Assembly: GCA_022509005.1 (NCBI GenBank)
Contig: JAFLUC010000003.1
Location: 1-62,646 of the forward strand
DNA from: Oscillospiraceae bacterium
GTDB taxonomy: Bacteria > Bacillota > Clostridia > UBA1381
Reading direction: 5' to 3'
DNA length: 62,646 bases
Below, one piece after another: positions 20,720 to 30,466 of the stretch. The translations under genes and the position numbers were made by a program. Below the pieces are notes generated by a model, which saw only the letters and a list, made by a program, of their open reading frames with translations, did no database searches and was not told the DNA's origin. Every line of letters begins with the position of its first letter. Position 1 is the stretch's first letter.

Positions 20720-22020
20720 TGAATGATTGTGTAAAAGTAATAGGCGCGGGCCTTGCAGGCTGCGAGGCGGCGCTTCAACTCGCAAAACATGGCATATCGG
20801 TAAAGCTTTATGAGATGAAGCCGAAAAAGTATTCTCCCGCACACCACAGCGCCGGATTTGCGGAGCTTGTGTGTTCAAATTCGTTAAAAGCTGAGCGAAT
20901 CGAAAATGCATGCGGTCTTTTAAAAGAAGAAATGCGGCATTTCGGGTCGGTTATGATGCAGGCGGCGGATGTAAGCCGTGTCCCGGCAGGCGGTGCGCTG
21001 GCAGTTGACAGGGATGTGTTTTCAGAATTTATAACAGATAAAATAAAAAGTAATCCGCTTATAACCGTTATCAACGAGGAAGTAACAGAGATAAATCCTG
21101 ATGAATACACGATAATTGCAACAGGTCCGCTGACGTCAGACGGACTTTCGGAAACAATATCAAAGCTTACAGGCGGTGATGAACTCGCGTTCTATGACGC
21201 GGCGGCGCCAATTGTAACAGAGGAAAGCATAGACAAGTCAAAGGTATTCCGCGCTGCGCGCTATGACAGAGGCACAGCAGACTATATAAACTGTCCTATG
21301 ACAAAGGAGGATTATACCGCATTTTATAACGAGCTTATAAATGCTGAAACAGCAAAGCTTAAGGAGTTTGAAAGCGGAAAGGTATTCGAAGGCTGTATGC
21401 CTGTTGAGGTAATGGCAAAGCGAGGCTTTGAAACACTTACTTTCGGACCGTTAAAGCCTGTCGGACTTGTTAATCCTAAAACCGGTAAAGATGACGCGTA
21501 TGCGGTTGTACAGCTGAGACAGGATAATGCGCAGGGCTCACTTTATAATCTTGTGGGTTTTCAGACAAACCTGAAATGGGGTGAGCAGAAGCGTGTGTTT
21601 TCTATGATACCGGGACTTGAGAATGCAGAATTTATAAAGTACGGAGTCATGCATAGGAATACGTTTATAAACTCACCGCGGCTTCTTGATCGCTTCTACT
21701 GTATGAAAAAATACAATAAGGTGTATTTTGCCGGACAGATAACAGGCGTAGAGGGCTATGTTGAATCTGCTTCAAGCGGAATTATGGCAGGCTATAATCT
21801 TGCCTGTGAGCTTATGGGACGTCAAAAACCGGAGCCCAGCCCCAAAACAGCTATAGGCTCGCTTGCGCTGTATATTTCGAATGAGGCAAATGTTAAAGGC
21901 TTTCAGCCGATGAATGCAAATTTCGGGATAATAGACGGATTGGAAAAAAGAATAAGAAACAAACAGGAGCGTTATCGCTTGATTGCCGAGCGCGCTCTTG
22001 AAATAATAAACAAATTATAA
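20716..22020 (+). CDS. trmFO: tRNA uracil-5-methyltransferase, folate/FAD-dependent
   Basis: This 434-aa flavoprotein makes m5U54 in the tRNA T-loop using methylenetetrahydrofolate and FADH2. It begins with the FAD-binding [10 protein letters not shown] motif, followed by the family-specific [16 protein letters not shown] and [15 protein letters not shown] blocks, and later [16 protein letters not shown]. The start overlaps the topA stop by 4 bases (ATGA), indicating translational coupling. The second ATG three bases on is an equally possible start. Confidence 0.96.
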   Translation: MMNDCVKVIGAGLAGCEAALQLAKHGISVKLYEMKPKKYSPAHHSAGFAELVCSNSLKAERIENACGLLKEEMRHFGSVMMQAADVSRVPAGGALAVDRDVFSEFITDKIKSNPLITVINEEVTEINPDEYTIIATGPLTSDGLSETISKLTGGDELAFYDAAAPIVTEESIDKSKVFRAARYDRGTADYINCPMTKEDYTAFYNELINAETAKLKEFESGKVFEGCMPVEVMAKRGFETLTFGPLKPVGLVNPKTGKDDAYAVVQLRQDNAQGSLYNLVGFQTNLKWGEQKRVFSMIPGLENAEFIKYGVMHRNTFINSPRLLDRFYCMKKYNKVYFAGQITGVEGYVESASSGIMAGYNLACELMGRQKPEPSPKTAIGSLALYISNEANVKGFQPMNANFGIIDGLEKRIRNKQERYRLIAERALEIINKL

Positions 22021-22041
22021 AACAGAAAGGAACATGATATT

Positions 22042-22641
22042 ATGGCTGAAAAAAAGAATAAGAATGCGGTAGGTAAAACTGAAAAGGAGAAAAATATATC
22101 AAAAGATGTAACAAAATCAAAAAATGCCGTGTCAAACTCTGTAAAAGAAGAGAGACCCCAAGAGATAGAATCTATGGCACCTGAAGTGGATGAGCGAATC
22201 AAATACTACATACTTGCAATTGCTGCGGTTCTTGTGGTAGCTGTAGTATTTATGGTTGCGTTCTGTTCTAATACAGAATATAAGAAATCGAATAAAACTA
22301 ATGCTGCTGTAACCGAACAGGAATCAGCTTCGTCGCAGCCGGAAAAGGTTTATCCGCTTCAGTTCCGTTACTTTGTAACAAAGAGCGATGAGAACTATGA
22401 TGAGTATATGGCTATGATAAGCGAGATTGAGGAGAAGTATGAAGATCAGGTAATGTTTACGATTACTGATATTGACGATGATCCGGTTGCAAGAGACAAT
22501 TTCCCTGTTGACGTTTCCGGTACGCCTATGCTTATTGTTGTTAAAAGTACAGGCGATATCTTTATGGAAGGAAAGTGTGCTGATAGAGACAAGATTGTAG
22601 GATATATTGAAGATGCGATAGGAGATGCTGCAAATCAATAA
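22042..22641 (+). CDS. Membrane-anchored thioredoxin-fold-like protein lacking CXXC
   Basis: This 199-aa protein starts with a Lys-rich, highly charged cytoplasmic tail (residues 1-52), then one membrane helix (about 54-76, YYILAIAAVLVVAVVFMVAF). An extracytoplasmic domain of about 100 residues follows. That domain has the thioredoxin order of strands (VYPLQFRYFV, VMFTITDIDDDPVARDNF, then VSGTPMLIVVKSTGDIFMEG with the cis-Pro-like TP), but no CXXC pair. It is therefore probably not a disulfide oxidoreductase. Family assignment is by pattern only. It is 21 bases after trmFO and may share its transcript. Confidence 0.7.
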   Translation: MAEKKNKNAVGKTEKEKNISKDVTKSKNAVSNSVKEERPQEIESMAPEVDERIKYYILAIAAVLVVAVVFMVAFCSNTEYKKSNKTNAAVTEQESASSQPEKVYPLQFRYFVTKSDENYDEYMAMISEIEEKYEDQVMFTITDIDDDPVARDNFPVDVSGTPMLIVVKSTGDIFMEGKCADRDKIVGYIEDAIGDAANQ

Positions 22642-22677
22642 TATCACATAATTTTTGTCATATCCGTAAAGACTAAG

Positions 22678-22702
22678 GCTATATAACACTTAATTATATA
22701 GC
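22678..22702. other. AT-rich hairpin upstream of gpr
   Basis: A 9-bp inverted repeat (GCTATATAA / TTATATAGC) with a 7-base loop lies 20 bases before gpr. It has no T-run, so it could be an mRNA structure or the end of the preceding operon. Confidence 0.4.
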
Positions 22703-22722
22703 ATAGATAGGAGTATACGGAT

Positions 22723-23571
22723 ATGAGTATCAGAACAGATTTGGCAGTCGAGGCGCATGAGCTTTCAAGAGGACAGGCTGATGCAATTGACGGAGTGAAG
22801 CTGCAAAAAACAGTTCATGGCAGTATAAGTCGAACCGTGGTTGATATAACAAGTGATAACGGAGCCGAAACGCTTGGTAAAGAGAAGGGGCGCTATATAA
22901 CTATTGAAGCGCCGGATTTGAAATACAGTCTCGATGATTACGAGAATGTGTGCCGGATGCTTGCGAGTGAAATCAAGAGCATGTGCCCCCAAATTGATAA
23001 AACTCTTGTTGTAGGTCTCGGCAACCAGGATATAACCCCGGACGCGCTCGGCTCGGAGGCTATATCGCAGCTTATAATAACAAGTCATATCAAGGAGCAT
23101 ATGCCCGGAACACTTGACGATGATTACAGCAGCGTTTGCGCTGTTGCACCCGGAGTTATGGGTACTACGGGAATAGAAACAGTCGAAATCATAAAGGGTA
23201 TAACTGAAAAGGTGAAGCCCGATACGATAATAGCGATTGATGCGCTTGCCGGAGCTGATATAAAACGCGTCTGCACAACTATTCAGATCGCGGATACAGG
23301 TATTGCACCGGGATCAGGTGTGGGAAACAACAGAGAGGGTCTTAATGAACAAACGCTTGGTGTTAAAGTGATTGCAATAGGTGTTCCTACGGTAATCGCG
23401 GCAGAGCTGCTTTCAGACGGCAATCTGCCTGAGGAATATGCAACGCTTATGGTTACAACAAAGGATATTGATCTCGTGATAAAACGAATGTCAAGAACCG
23501 TTGCCAACGGTATAAATATGGCGCTGCACAAGAACCTCAGCTTTCGTGATATTGAGAGTATTGTGGATTAA
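22723..23571 (+). CDS. gpr: Germination protease GPR
   Basis: This 282-aa aspartic-type protease (family A25) degrades small acid-soluble spore proteins during germination. Diagnostic segments are RTDLAVEAHE near the N-terminus, VVGLGNQDITPDALG, APGVMGTTGIET, IAIDALA and DTGIAPGSGVGNNREGLN. Family members are made in the forespore as zymogens, and the short N-terminal segment would be the propeptide. The start ATG is preceded by ATAGGAG. A sigma-G promoter is expected from the family, but I could not identify one with confidence. Its presence supports an endospore-forming host. Confidence 0.96.
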   Translation: MSIRTDLAVEAHELSRGQADAIDGVKLQKTVHGSISRTVVDITSDNGAETLGKEKGRYITIEAPDLKYSLDDYENVCRMLASEIKSMCPQIDKTLVVGLGNQDITPDALGSEAISQLIITSHIKEHMPGTLDDDYSSVCAVAPGVMGTTGIETVEIIKGITEKVKPDTIIAIDALAGADIKRVCTTIQIADTGIAPGSGVGNNREGLNEQTLGVKVIAIGVPTVIAAELLSDGNLPEEYATLMVTTKDIDLVIKRMSRTVANGINMALHKNLSFRDIESIVD

Positions 23572-23576
23572 TTACA

Positions 23577-23593
23577 CCGCCGCATGGCGGCGG
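23577..23593. other. GC-rich hairpin between gpr and ymfF-like gene
   Basis: A perfect 7-bp stem (CCGCCGC / GCGGCGG) with an ATG loop lies 5 bases after the gpr stop and abuts the next ribosome-binding site. It has no T-run. Confidence 0.5.
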
Positions 23594-23606
23594 AATGGAG
23601 GATATA

Positions 23607-24875
23607 ATGAAAACGGTAAAGATAAACGAAAATGTCAGCTTGCATTATATAAGTATGACAAAGCTGAAAACCACCTCAGTTGCGGTGTATATTCATCGTC
23701 CGCTGTGCGAGGAGGAGGCTTCATATAATGCGCTGCTGCCGCTTGTTTTAAAGAGCGCTACGGAATTATGCCCCAACCGTGAGGCTGTTGCAAAATATCT
23801 TGAAAACCTTTACGGCGCATCAATGGGTGGAACGACAATAAAGTGCGGAGAGGATCATGTAATATACTTTGATGCCGAAACTATTTCAGACTGCTATGCG
23901 CCCGAAGGTGAACCGCTCGTGGAGGAGCTTTTAAATCTTCTCATGTCGGTATTGTTCGCTCCAAAGCTAGAAGATGGTGCATTTGACAGTAAGATAGTAG
24001 AGCAGGAAAAGATAAACGCGCAGGATAGGATTGACGCGTTCGTAAATGATAAGCGTCAGTATGCTTCGGTGCGCTGTCAGCAGGAAACAGCAAGGGGTAC
24101 AAGCTTTTCGATAAACCGTTTAGGTGACAAGGAGCGTATAAAAGATATAACGGCCCAAAGTCTCTATGAGCACTATAGAAGTATAATAACCTCATCCGTG
24201 ATAGATATATATGTATGCGGCAATACTGATATAAACGCGGCAGCGGCAGCTGTAGCGGAATATACGGATAAGCTTGTATTTAAAAAGGCAGAAATACCGA
24301 AAACCGAGATTATCTTCCGCCCTAGTGAGGAGATAAACAACGTTACCGAGAAAATGGAAGTTGCGCAGGGCAAGCTTGCAATGGGATTTCTTACGAATAC
24401 GAGACCTGTTGATGATGATTACTATGCGCTCATGGTATTTAACAGTGTTTTCGGCGCGGGAGCCCATTCAAAGCTGTTTAATAATGTTCGCGAAAAGCTT
24501 TCACTCTGTTATTATGCTTCATCACAGCTTGAGCGCTTTAAAGGAATTATAACGGTAAATGCCGGTATAGAATTCAAGAATTTCCAGAAGGCGCATGATG
24601 AAATATTGGTTCAGCTTGATGAAATCAGAAAGGGTAATATCACAGAGCAGGAGTTTGGCGCAAGCATAAGCTCGATTGTAAATGTGTTTAATTCATATTA
24701 TGACGACCAGCGCGCGCTCGCGACAAACAGCTTGATGAACAGAGTGGCAGAAACGGGAAAAACTCTTGACGAGATTATAGAATGTGTTAAGAAGGTAACC
24801 GTTTCCGATGTTGTGAATGTTTCAAAGAAGCTGCAGCTTGATACTGTTTACTTTTTAAAGGGAAGGGGCGAATAA
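23607..24875 (+). CDS. M16-fold peptidase-like protein, YmfF type (no HXXEH)
   Basis: This 422-aa protein starts at ATG 23607 after TGGAGG. An upstream ATG at 23595 overlaps that site. It has the two-lobed M16 zinc-peptidase fold as judged by alignment-like blocks (LPLVLKSAT, YGAS, EQEKINAQDRIDAFVNDKR, MGFLTNTRPVDDDYYAL, VFGAGAHSKLFNNVREKLSLCYYASSQ). The zinc motif HXXEH is missing, as in YmfF. YmfF and YmfH are usually encoded side by side and are annotated as associated with EF-P modification. It overlaps nothing, and its partner starts 1 base after its stop. Confidence 0.9.
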   Translation: MKTVKINENVSLHYISMTKLKTTSVAVYIHRPLCEEEASYNALLPLVLKSATELCPNREAVAKYLENLYGASMGGTTIKCGEDHVIYFDAETISDCYAPEGEPLVEELLNLLMSVLFAPKLEDGAFDSKIVEQEKINAQDRIDAFVNDKRQYASVRCQQETARGTSFSINRLGDKERIKDITAQSLYEHYRSIITSSVIDIYVCGNTDINAAAAAVAEYTDKLVFKKAEIPKTEIIFRPSEEINNVTEKMEVAQGKLAMGFLTNTRPVDDDYYALMVFNSVFGAGAHSKLFNNVREKLSLCYYASSQLERFKGIITVNAGIEFKNFQKAHDEILVQLDEIRKGNITEQEFGASISSIVNVFNSYYDDQRALATNSLMNRVAETGKTLDEIIECVKKVTVSDVVNVSKKLQLDTVYFLKGRGE

Positions 24876-24876
24876 G

Positions 24877-26157
24877 ATGGAGCTTACATTCAGAAAAAGT
24901 GAAATAACAGGCGAGACAATATACTCGGGCGTGCATAGCTCAGGTCTTGATGTATATATAGTTCCCAAGCCGGAATACAGCGGGACATATGCAATTTTCG
25001 GTACGCGCTATGGCTCGGTCGATTCGGATTTTGTAGTTCCGGGAGAAACAGAAACGACACATGTTCCTGACGGTATAGCGCATTATCTTGAGCATAAAAT
25101 GTTCGATCAACCAGACGGAAGTAATGTTTTTGATAAATTTTCAAAGTATGGTGGCAATGCAAATGCTTTCACATCGTTTAATATAACTGCGTATCTGTTC
25201 TCGTCAACTTCAAATTTTGAAGAGAACCTCGCAACGCTGCTTGACTATGTTCAAAGCCCGTACTATACCGATGAAACGGTAGAGAAAGAGCAGGGAATTA
25301 TAGGTCAGGAAATCAGAATGTATGATGACAGTCCCGGCTGGAAGCTGTTCTTTAACTTTATAAACTGCTTATACAATGAGCATCCGATAAAAAAAGAAAT
25401 AGCGGGAACTGTAGAGAGTATAAGCCACATAACTGCCGATTACCTGTACAAGTGCTACAATACGTTCTATAACCTTTCAAATATGTCGCTTGTAATTGTA
25501 GGCAATGTTGACGTCGACAGTGCAGTAAAGGTAATTTGCGACGGGATAAAGAACAATGAGCCGTTTAACGAGCCGATAAAGCGAGTTTATCCGCAGGAGC
25601 CGAAAACCATCGCAAAACCTTATGCAGAAAGAAGCATGGCAGTCGCAGCGCCAATGTTTATGCTCGGTTGGAAAGATAACGATGTGAATAAGACAGGCTC
25701 AGAGCTGCTTAAAAAGAATATCGAGATTACGATACTAATGCGTATGCTTTTCGGGAAAAGCTCGGCTATTTATAAGAAGCTATATGATATGAATCTTATA
25801 AACAGCACATTCTCACAGGATTACACAATGCAGCCAGATTACGGCTTTACTTCACTTGACGGTGAATCTCGTGATCCGCATAAGGTTTTTGAGATCATCC
25901 TTGATGAGCTTGAAAAAACAGAGCTTGATGAAGAAGCTTTTGAACGCGCCAAGAAGGTGACATGGGGCAGCTATATCCGTTCGCATAACGATATAGAGGG
26001 ATATGCCGGCACATTTATACAGCTGCTGTTTATGGGTATTGACTATTTCGATTATTACGATGTATATAAGACGGTGACCTTTGAGGATATAAAAGCACGC
26101 TTTAAAGAACATTTTAAAAAGGAATCAGCAGCTTTATCTGTTGTTAAACCGGTATGA
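24877..26157 (+). CDS. M16 family zinc peptidase, YmfH type
   Basis: This 426-aa protein has the intact inverted zinc motif HYLEH at residues 69-73 and a downstream glutamate region (EKEQGIIGQEIRMYDD). It is therefore the catalytic partner of the preceding HXXEH-less protein, and the two probably form a heterodimer like other split M16 enzymes. No signal peptide is present. The start ATG follows GGGAAGGGGCG within the end of the upstream gene. The substrate is unknown. Confidence 0.92.
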   Translation: MELTFRKSEITGETIYSGVHSSGLDVYIVPKPEYSGTYAIFGTRYGSVDSDFVVPGETETTHVPDGIAHYLEHKMFDQPDGSNVFDKFSKYGGNANAFTSFNITAYLFSSTSNFEENLATLLDYVQSPYYTDETVEKEQGIIGQEIRMYDDSPGWKLFFNFINCLYNEHPIKKEIAGTVESISHITADYLYKCYNTFYNLSNMSLVIVGNVDVDSAVKVICDGIKNNEPFNEPIKRVYPQEPKTIAKPYAERSMAVAAPMFMLGWKDNDVNKTGSELLKKNIEITILMRMLFGKSSAIYKKLYDMNLINSTFSQDYTMQPDYGFTSLDGESRDPHKVFEIILDELEKTELDEEAFERAKKVTWGSYIRSHNDIEGYAGTFIQLLFMGIDYFDYYDVYKTVTFEDIKARFKEHFKKESAALSVVKPV

Positions 26158-26176
26158 TAAAAATTGCGTTTATTAA

Positions 26177-26201
26177 ACCGCCGGCTTATTGAGTCGGCGG
26201 T
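26177..26201. other. GC-rich hairpin after the M16 pair
   Basis: A stem ACCGCCG / CGGCGGT extended inward by CT/AG lies 20 bases after the ymfH-like stop. It is not followed by a T-run and may be a partial terminator or a processing element. Confidence 0.45.
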
Positions 26202-26227
26202 AAATGGCAATAGAAAGGGGGATATAA

Positions 26228-27352
26228 ATGGATTGCTATAGAGCGGCAGAAACCATTAAAACCATAGCACAGAGATTTGGTGCTGATGTTATATGGGATG
26301 CGGTGAAGATGAAATCTCTCTTTAAGGATTTCGCTCCTGAACTTAAAGAGGAGAGTAAGCTTATAGCTATGGTGTATGAAAGCGGAACACATAAGATGCT
26401 CATGAACGGGGCGGGTGATGTTTCAGATCGAATGAATCAATTAGGTGCTTTCAAGAGGCAGTTGATGAATACATTATACATATCTGAGAACGCGGCAAAT
26501 GATGTGATGACCATATTTGCAATTGTCTTAGGCTGGGAATCTTCAATTCCGTCTGAGGCAGGAGTGCGCAGGACGCGGTCTGCCTCCGGTCAGATACCTT
26601 ATGCGCCGCCATTCAATAGAACGCCGACATATACACAACCGGTAAATATGTCTCCTATAAATCCTGATACGCAGCAGAAGAATAGTAAAGCTCCGATTAT
26701 TACAGCTGCTGTTATAGCTTTAATAGGAGTTGCAGCCGCGATCTTTGCGGTGTGTGTAATATATTTCGGACCCGGCAGAAAAGATGACAGCCCTGATAAA
26801 ACGACGCAACCACCGGAACCGACAAAACTGGAAGAACAAACAGATGAGCCGAATATTTCATATTATACTGCTTCTCCGACAAATACACCTGTAACAGATA
26901 GCTATAAGATAGACTATAATTTTAATTTTGCGTATAATCAGTCAATATCGCCAAATCCAACATATACGAAAATGTATAATAACAAGTATTCGTATTCTTG
27001 TGATATTCCTGATAGTTTTGTGCGTGAAGACTATACAAATGAAAGATGTTCATATCGTGCCGGTAATAATTCTGCAATAATTATACTATCTGCCAATTAT
27101 AACTCCGAAAGAAAGAATATGTTAGACATAAAGCGTGAATATATCATGAAAAACGGTGGCTCAGTTGAATATGAGTCGGATAATGATGGTTGGTTTGTTG
27201 TTTCGACAAATAAAAATGGCATGGTCTATTACTATAAATGCTATGTTGGTAATTACATACGATCGTTGGAGATGGTGTATCCTTATGAGTATCTTGAGGA
27301 TTATAATGATTATGTTACTCGCTTGTCAAAAAATTTCCAGATCACTGATTGA
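26228..27352 (+). CDS. Uncharacterised single-pass membrane protein with cytoplasmic helical domain
   Basis: I do not recognise a named family for this 374-aa protein. Residues 1-105 are helical and resemble the short domain (AxRFGxDVLxDxxRLxSLLxDLAPxL...) found attached to zinc ribbons or chaperone-like proteins in diverse bacteria; this is a pattern impression only. A Pro/Thr linker precedes a membrane helix (about 152-177) and a second Pro/Thr-rich spacer. A beta-rich domain of about 120 residues (about 255-374, with YSYSCDIPDSFVRE) then faces outside. The start follows AAAGGGGGATATAA. The next gene begins 18 bases later, so they are probably cotranscribed. Confidence 0.75.
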   Translation: MDCYRAAETIKTIAQRFGADVIWDAVKMKSLFKDFAPELKEESKLIAMVYESGTHKMLMNGAGDVSDRMNQLGAFKRQLMNTLYISENAANDVMTIFAIVLGWESSIPSEAGVRRTRSASGQIPYAPPFNRTPTYTQPVNMSPINPDTQQKNSKAPIITAAVIALIGVAAAIFAVCVIYFGPGRKDDSPDKTTQPPEPTKLEEQTDEPNISYYTASPTNTPVTDSYKIDYNFNFAYNQSISPNPTYTKMYNNKYSYSCDIPDSFVREDYTNERCSYRAGNNSAIIILSANYNSERKNMLDIKREYIMKNGGSVEYESDNDGWFVVSTNKNGMVYYYKCYVGNYIRSLEMVYPYEYLEDYNDYVTRLSKNFQITD

Positions 27353-27369
27353 TAGAAGGTGGAATAAAT

Positions 27370-27480
27370 ATGGCTGATACATTACTGAAAATAATACTGG
27401 TAGTTGGTGATGTGGCATGTCTTGCTCTCATCATCGCGCTGCTGATATATAAAAACAAGAAGAAAAATAACAAGAGGTGA
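27370..27480 (+). CDS. 36-residue single-helix membrane microprotein
   Basis: ATG at 27370 is preceded by AAGGTGGAATAAAT at normal spacing. The product starts MADTLLKIILVVGDVA, has one hydrophobic helix of about 20 residues, and ends in a strongly basic tail (KNKKKNNKR). By the positive-inside rule the C-terminus is cytoplasmic. It lies between a membrane protein and a YesL-like protein in the same direction, 18 bases after the former. No family was recognised. Confidence 0.6.
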   Translation: MADTLLKIILVVGDVACLALIIALLIYKNKKKNNKR

Positions 27481-27544
27481 ATCGAACGACCAAAGGGCGT
27501 TCGATAGGCATGTTGCCGAAGGCAACCGTGCGGTCGAAGACCGC
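27481..27544. repeat. Three consecutive small hairpins, two with GAA triloops
   Basis: H1 at 27481-27505 has the stem ATCGAACG / CGTTCGAT closed by CC-AAA-GG. H2 at 27512-27526 is GTTGCC-GAA-GGCAAC. H3 at 27530-27544 is GCGGTC-GAA-GACCGC. They fill the whole gap between the microprotein stop and the next ribosome-binding site. The GAA loops match the style of the repeat at 10622 and 31408. Confidence 0.7.
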
Positions 27545-27568
27545 TAGTAACGTAGAGAGGTGATTTTT

Positions 27569-28465
27569 ATGGGTTTATTCGGATATAGTATGAAGGAAGG
27601 TCCGGGTGTGGACAAGAATGCGAAGAAGAAGCGCGGTTTGTTTCTGTACATAGATATTGTGTTCAGGAAGTTCTTAAAGCTTATGCAGGCGGGAATTCTG
27701 TATTTTCTTTGCTCGCTCCCGTATCTTGCTTTGTGCTTTTTTGTGATTTCGCCGACTATAATGGCTTGTATTGGATTTAACGACATGACATTTACGCCTA
27801 TCGGTGAATACAGCGCTGAACAAACTAAGGTACTTGCGCAGATTCTTTACAGCATAATAATTACAATGTTCATATTTAATTTTTTCGGCGCAGGTCCTGT
27901 TTCGGCTGCATATGCGTATGTAACACGCTGTTTCACGCGCGGCGAGCATGCATGGATAGGCAGCGACGGTTGGGATAAGTTTAAGGAGAATTTTGTACAG
28001 TCGCTGTTGCTTGTTGTGTGTGATATTGTAGTATTTATATTAGGCTTTAATGCAATATCATTTTATAGGGCACTGTCAGCACAGACAAGCATATTTGTGA
28101 TTGCGAGCGGATTAACGATGTCGCTTATGTTCATATATATGGTTATGCACTATTATATATATCAGATAATGGTGACATATAAATGCACATTTATAGAGCT
28201 TATTAAGTATTCCATTATAACAGCGCTTGCAAAGCTTCCGATAACTGTATTGCTTACAGTAATAACTGTCGGAATATTCTGGCTTATGGTAAACTTTCTT
28301 TCCGGAAACCCGTTGATATTCGCATTACTGCTAGGTCTTATAGGTCTTATTTTTACAAGATACCCGATAGAATTCTATGCCGCGAGAGTAATAGAAAAGA
28401 ATATCAAAGCGGAGCGCAAAAAGGAAAAGAAGAATAGAGCTAAGGTTACTTATATCGAGGAATGA
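27569..28465 (+). CDS. DUF624 (YesL-like) membrane protein
   Basis: This 298-aa protein starts at ATG 27569 after AGAGAGGTG. A GTG at 27560 lies inside that site. It has about five to six membrane segments and the YesL/DUF624 hallmarks: [21 protein letters not shown] near the N-terminus, [25 protein letters not shown], and a basic C-terminal tail ([15 protein letters not shown]). YesL proteins are of unknown function and are often near carbohydrate transport genes. Here the gene is upstream of and overlapping the mnmG reading frame. Confidence 0.82.
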   Translation: MGLFGYSMKEGPGVDKNAKKKRGLFLYIDIVFRKFLKLMQAGILYFLCSLPYLALCFFVISPTIMACIGFNDMTFTPIGEYSAEQTKVLAQILYSIIITMFIFNFFGAGPVSAAYAYVTRCFTRGEHAWIGSDGWDKFKENFVQSLLLVVCDIVVFILGFNAISFYRALSAQTSIFVIASGLTMSLMFIYMVMHYYIYQIMVTYKCTFIELIKYSIITALAKLPITVLLTVITVGIFWLMVNFLSGNPLIFALLLGLIGLIFTRYPIEFYAARVIEKNIKAERKKEKKNRAKVTYIEE

Positions 28466-28470
28466 CTATC

Positions 28471-30345
28471 ATGATACTTGGCAAATATGATGTAGCTGTT
28501 ATCGGCGGCGGTCATGCCGGGGCTGAGGCGGCACTTGCAGCGGCACGATTGGGTATGAACACAGTTATGTTTTCCATAAGCCTTGACGCGATAGGAAATC
28601 TTCCGTGCAATCCAAGTATAGGCGGAACTGCGAAAGGGCATCTTGTGCGCGAGGTTGACGCGCTGGGAGGAGAGATGGGGAAAGCAGCGGACGCATCCTT
28701 TATCCAGTCAAAGATGCTCAACCGCGGCAAAGGTCCCGCAGTTCATTCGCTCCGCGCACAGATTGACAGAAAAACATATCATAGAGAAATTAAACGCCGC
28801 CTTGAGGAGCAGGAAAATCTGCAGATCAAGCAGGCGGAAATAACAGAAATACTTACCGAAAATGGCGCGGTATGCGGTGTCAGAACCCATACGGGTATGG
28901 AATACAGCGCAAGAGCGGTCATCATTGCAAGCGGGACATATCTTAAGGGCAAGATTTTAATGGGAAGCTACTCGAGAGAAAGCGGTCCGGACGGGATGTT
29001 CCCGGCAAACGAGCTTTCAAACAGTCTGAGGAGTCTGGGTATAACACTCAGACGCTTCAAAACCGGAACACCTGCAAGGCTTCATGCCAATACGCTCGAT
29101 TATGACAAAATGGAGGTTGAAGAAGGAGACGAGCATATTGTTCCGTTCTCGTTTGAAACTACCGAAACGGGTGAAAATAAGATAAACTGCTGGCTTGTTT
29201 ATACAAATGAGAATACACATAAAATTATAATGGATAATCTTCACCGCAGCGCAATGTACAGCGGCCTGGTTGAGGGCATAGGTCCGCGGTATTGCCCGTC
29301 GATTGAAGATAAGGTTGTACGCTTCAGCGACAGAAAACGCCATCAGCTTTTTATTGAGCCTATGGGGCTTGATACAAAGGAGATGTATGCGCAGGGCTTT
29401 TCAACGAGTTTGCCTGAGGACGTGCAGCTTGAAATGTACAGAAGTGTTAAGGGCCTGGAGCATTGTGAGATCATGCGAAGCGCGTATGCGATAGAATACG
29501 ATTGCTGTGATCCTACTGAGCTATACGCAACGCTTGAATTTAAAAATGTTCCGGGACTTTATGGTGCCGGTCAGTTCAACGGAACCTCAGGATATGAGGA
29601 AGCAGCGGCTCAGGGGCTTGTTGCGGGCATAAACGCGGCGCTTAAGCTTAAGGGCGAAGAGCCTATGATCCTTGAACGTATGGACGGATACATCGGCACA
29701 CTCATAGACGATCTTGTGACGAAGGGAACAAACGAGCCATACAGAATGATGACATCGCGCTCCGAATACAGACTGCTGCTCAGGCAAGACAATGCGGACG
29801 AGCGTCTTACGCCGATAGGGCACAGAGTAGGGCTTATAAGCGATGAGAGATATGACGCTTTGCAGAAAAAGCTTGAAATGGTAGATGAGGAAATAAAGCG
29901 CATATGCAGAATAAATGTTTCGCCGATTGCCGCAAATCCTGTTCTTGAAAGGTTTGGTTCGACTCCGATAAAGTGCGGAATCAAGCTTTCAGAGCTTATC
30001 AAGCGTCCTGAACTGGATTATGGAAAGCTTAAGGAGCTTGACCCGGAACGCCCCGAGCTGCCGTACGCGGTAGTCGAGGAGGCGGAAATAAAGCTTAAAT
30101 ATGACGGATATATAAAGCGTCAGCTTTCACAGGCAGAACAGGCGAGGAAAATGGAATCAAGGCTTATTCCGGAAAATGCCGATTATGATGAAATCTACGG
30201 ACTGAGAATTGAAGCAAGGCAGAAGCTTTCAAAAATCAGACCGAAATCAATCGGGCAGGCATCGAGGATTTCGGGCGTGTCTCCGGCAGATATTTCGGTA
30301 CTTATAATATGGCTTGAGGCTCAGAAAAACAATGCAAGGGATTGA
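28471..30345 (+). CDS. mnmG: tRNA uridine 5-carboxymethylaminomethyl modification enzyme
   Basis: This 624-aa FAD protein, with MnmE, modifies wobble U34 of several tRNAs. It shows the FAD-binding [17 protein letters not shown] motif, the PCNPSIGG and [25 protein letters not shown] blocks, and [12 protein letters not shown]. It also has [21 protein letters not shown] and the C-terminal tRNA-binding domain. The start is taken as ATG 28471, 10 bases after GAGG. ATG 28462 overlaps the upstream stop but is only 1 base from the ribosome-binding site. The neighbours mnmE and rsmG, common partners elsewhere, are absent. Confidence 0.97.
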   Translation: MILGKYDVAVIGGGHAGAEAALAAARLGMNTVMFSISLDAIGNLPCNPSIGGTAKGHLVREVDALGGEMGKAADASFIQSKMLNRGKGPAVHSLRAQIDRKTYHREIKRRLEEQENLQIKQAEITEILTENGAVCGVRTHTGMEYSARAVIIASGTYLKGKILMGSYSRESGPDGMFPANELSNSLRSLGITLRRFKTGTPARLHANTLDYDKMEVEEGDEHIVPFSFETTETGENKINCWLVYTNENTHKIIMDNLHRSAMYSGLVEGIGPRYCPSIEDKVVRFSDRKRHQLFIEPMGLDTKEMYAQGFSTSLPEDVQLEMYRSVKGLEHCEIMRSAYAIEYDCCDPTELYATLEFKNVPGLYGAGQFNGTSGYEEAAAQGLVAGINAALKLKGEEPMILERMDGYIGTLIDDLVTKGTNEPYRMMTSRSEYRLLLRQDNADERLTPIGHRVGLISDERYDALQKKLEMVDEEIKRICRINVSPIAANPVLERFGSTPIKCGIKLSELIKRPELDYGKLKELDPERPELPYAVVEEAEIKLKYDGYIKRQLSQAEQARKMESRLIPENADYDEIYGLRIEARQKLSKIRPKSIGQASRISGVSPADISVLIIWLEAQKNNARD

Positions 30346-30369
30346 TACCCTGCGCATTGTTTTTTTTTT
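30329..30369 (+). terminator. Terminator of mnmG
   Basis: A stem ACAATGC/GCATTGT with inner AGGG/CCCT is followed by an uninterrupted T-run of about ten. The mnmG stop codon sits in the loop. Confidence 0.88.
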
Positions 30370-30380
30370 ATTGCTTTTCA

Positions 30381-30466
30381 TGTCGAGATAAGTCGAAGTT
30401 CAGAGCGATAGCCAAATTCTATCTTAAACGACATTTATATACAGATTTTCGACGCTTATTTCGACG
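30381..30466. promoter_or_regulatory. Cluster of Spo0A-box-like sites upstream of spo0A
   Basis: Four 6-of-7 matches to the 0A box TGTCGAA/TTCGACA occur within 86 bases: TGTCGAG (30381), AGTCGAA (30391), TTCGACG (30448) and TTCGACG (30460). They suggest autoregulation. An imperfect repeat (CGGTGTaACGCGcGGT at 30465, CGGTGTcACGCGtGGT at 30494) follows. Confidence 0.5.
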
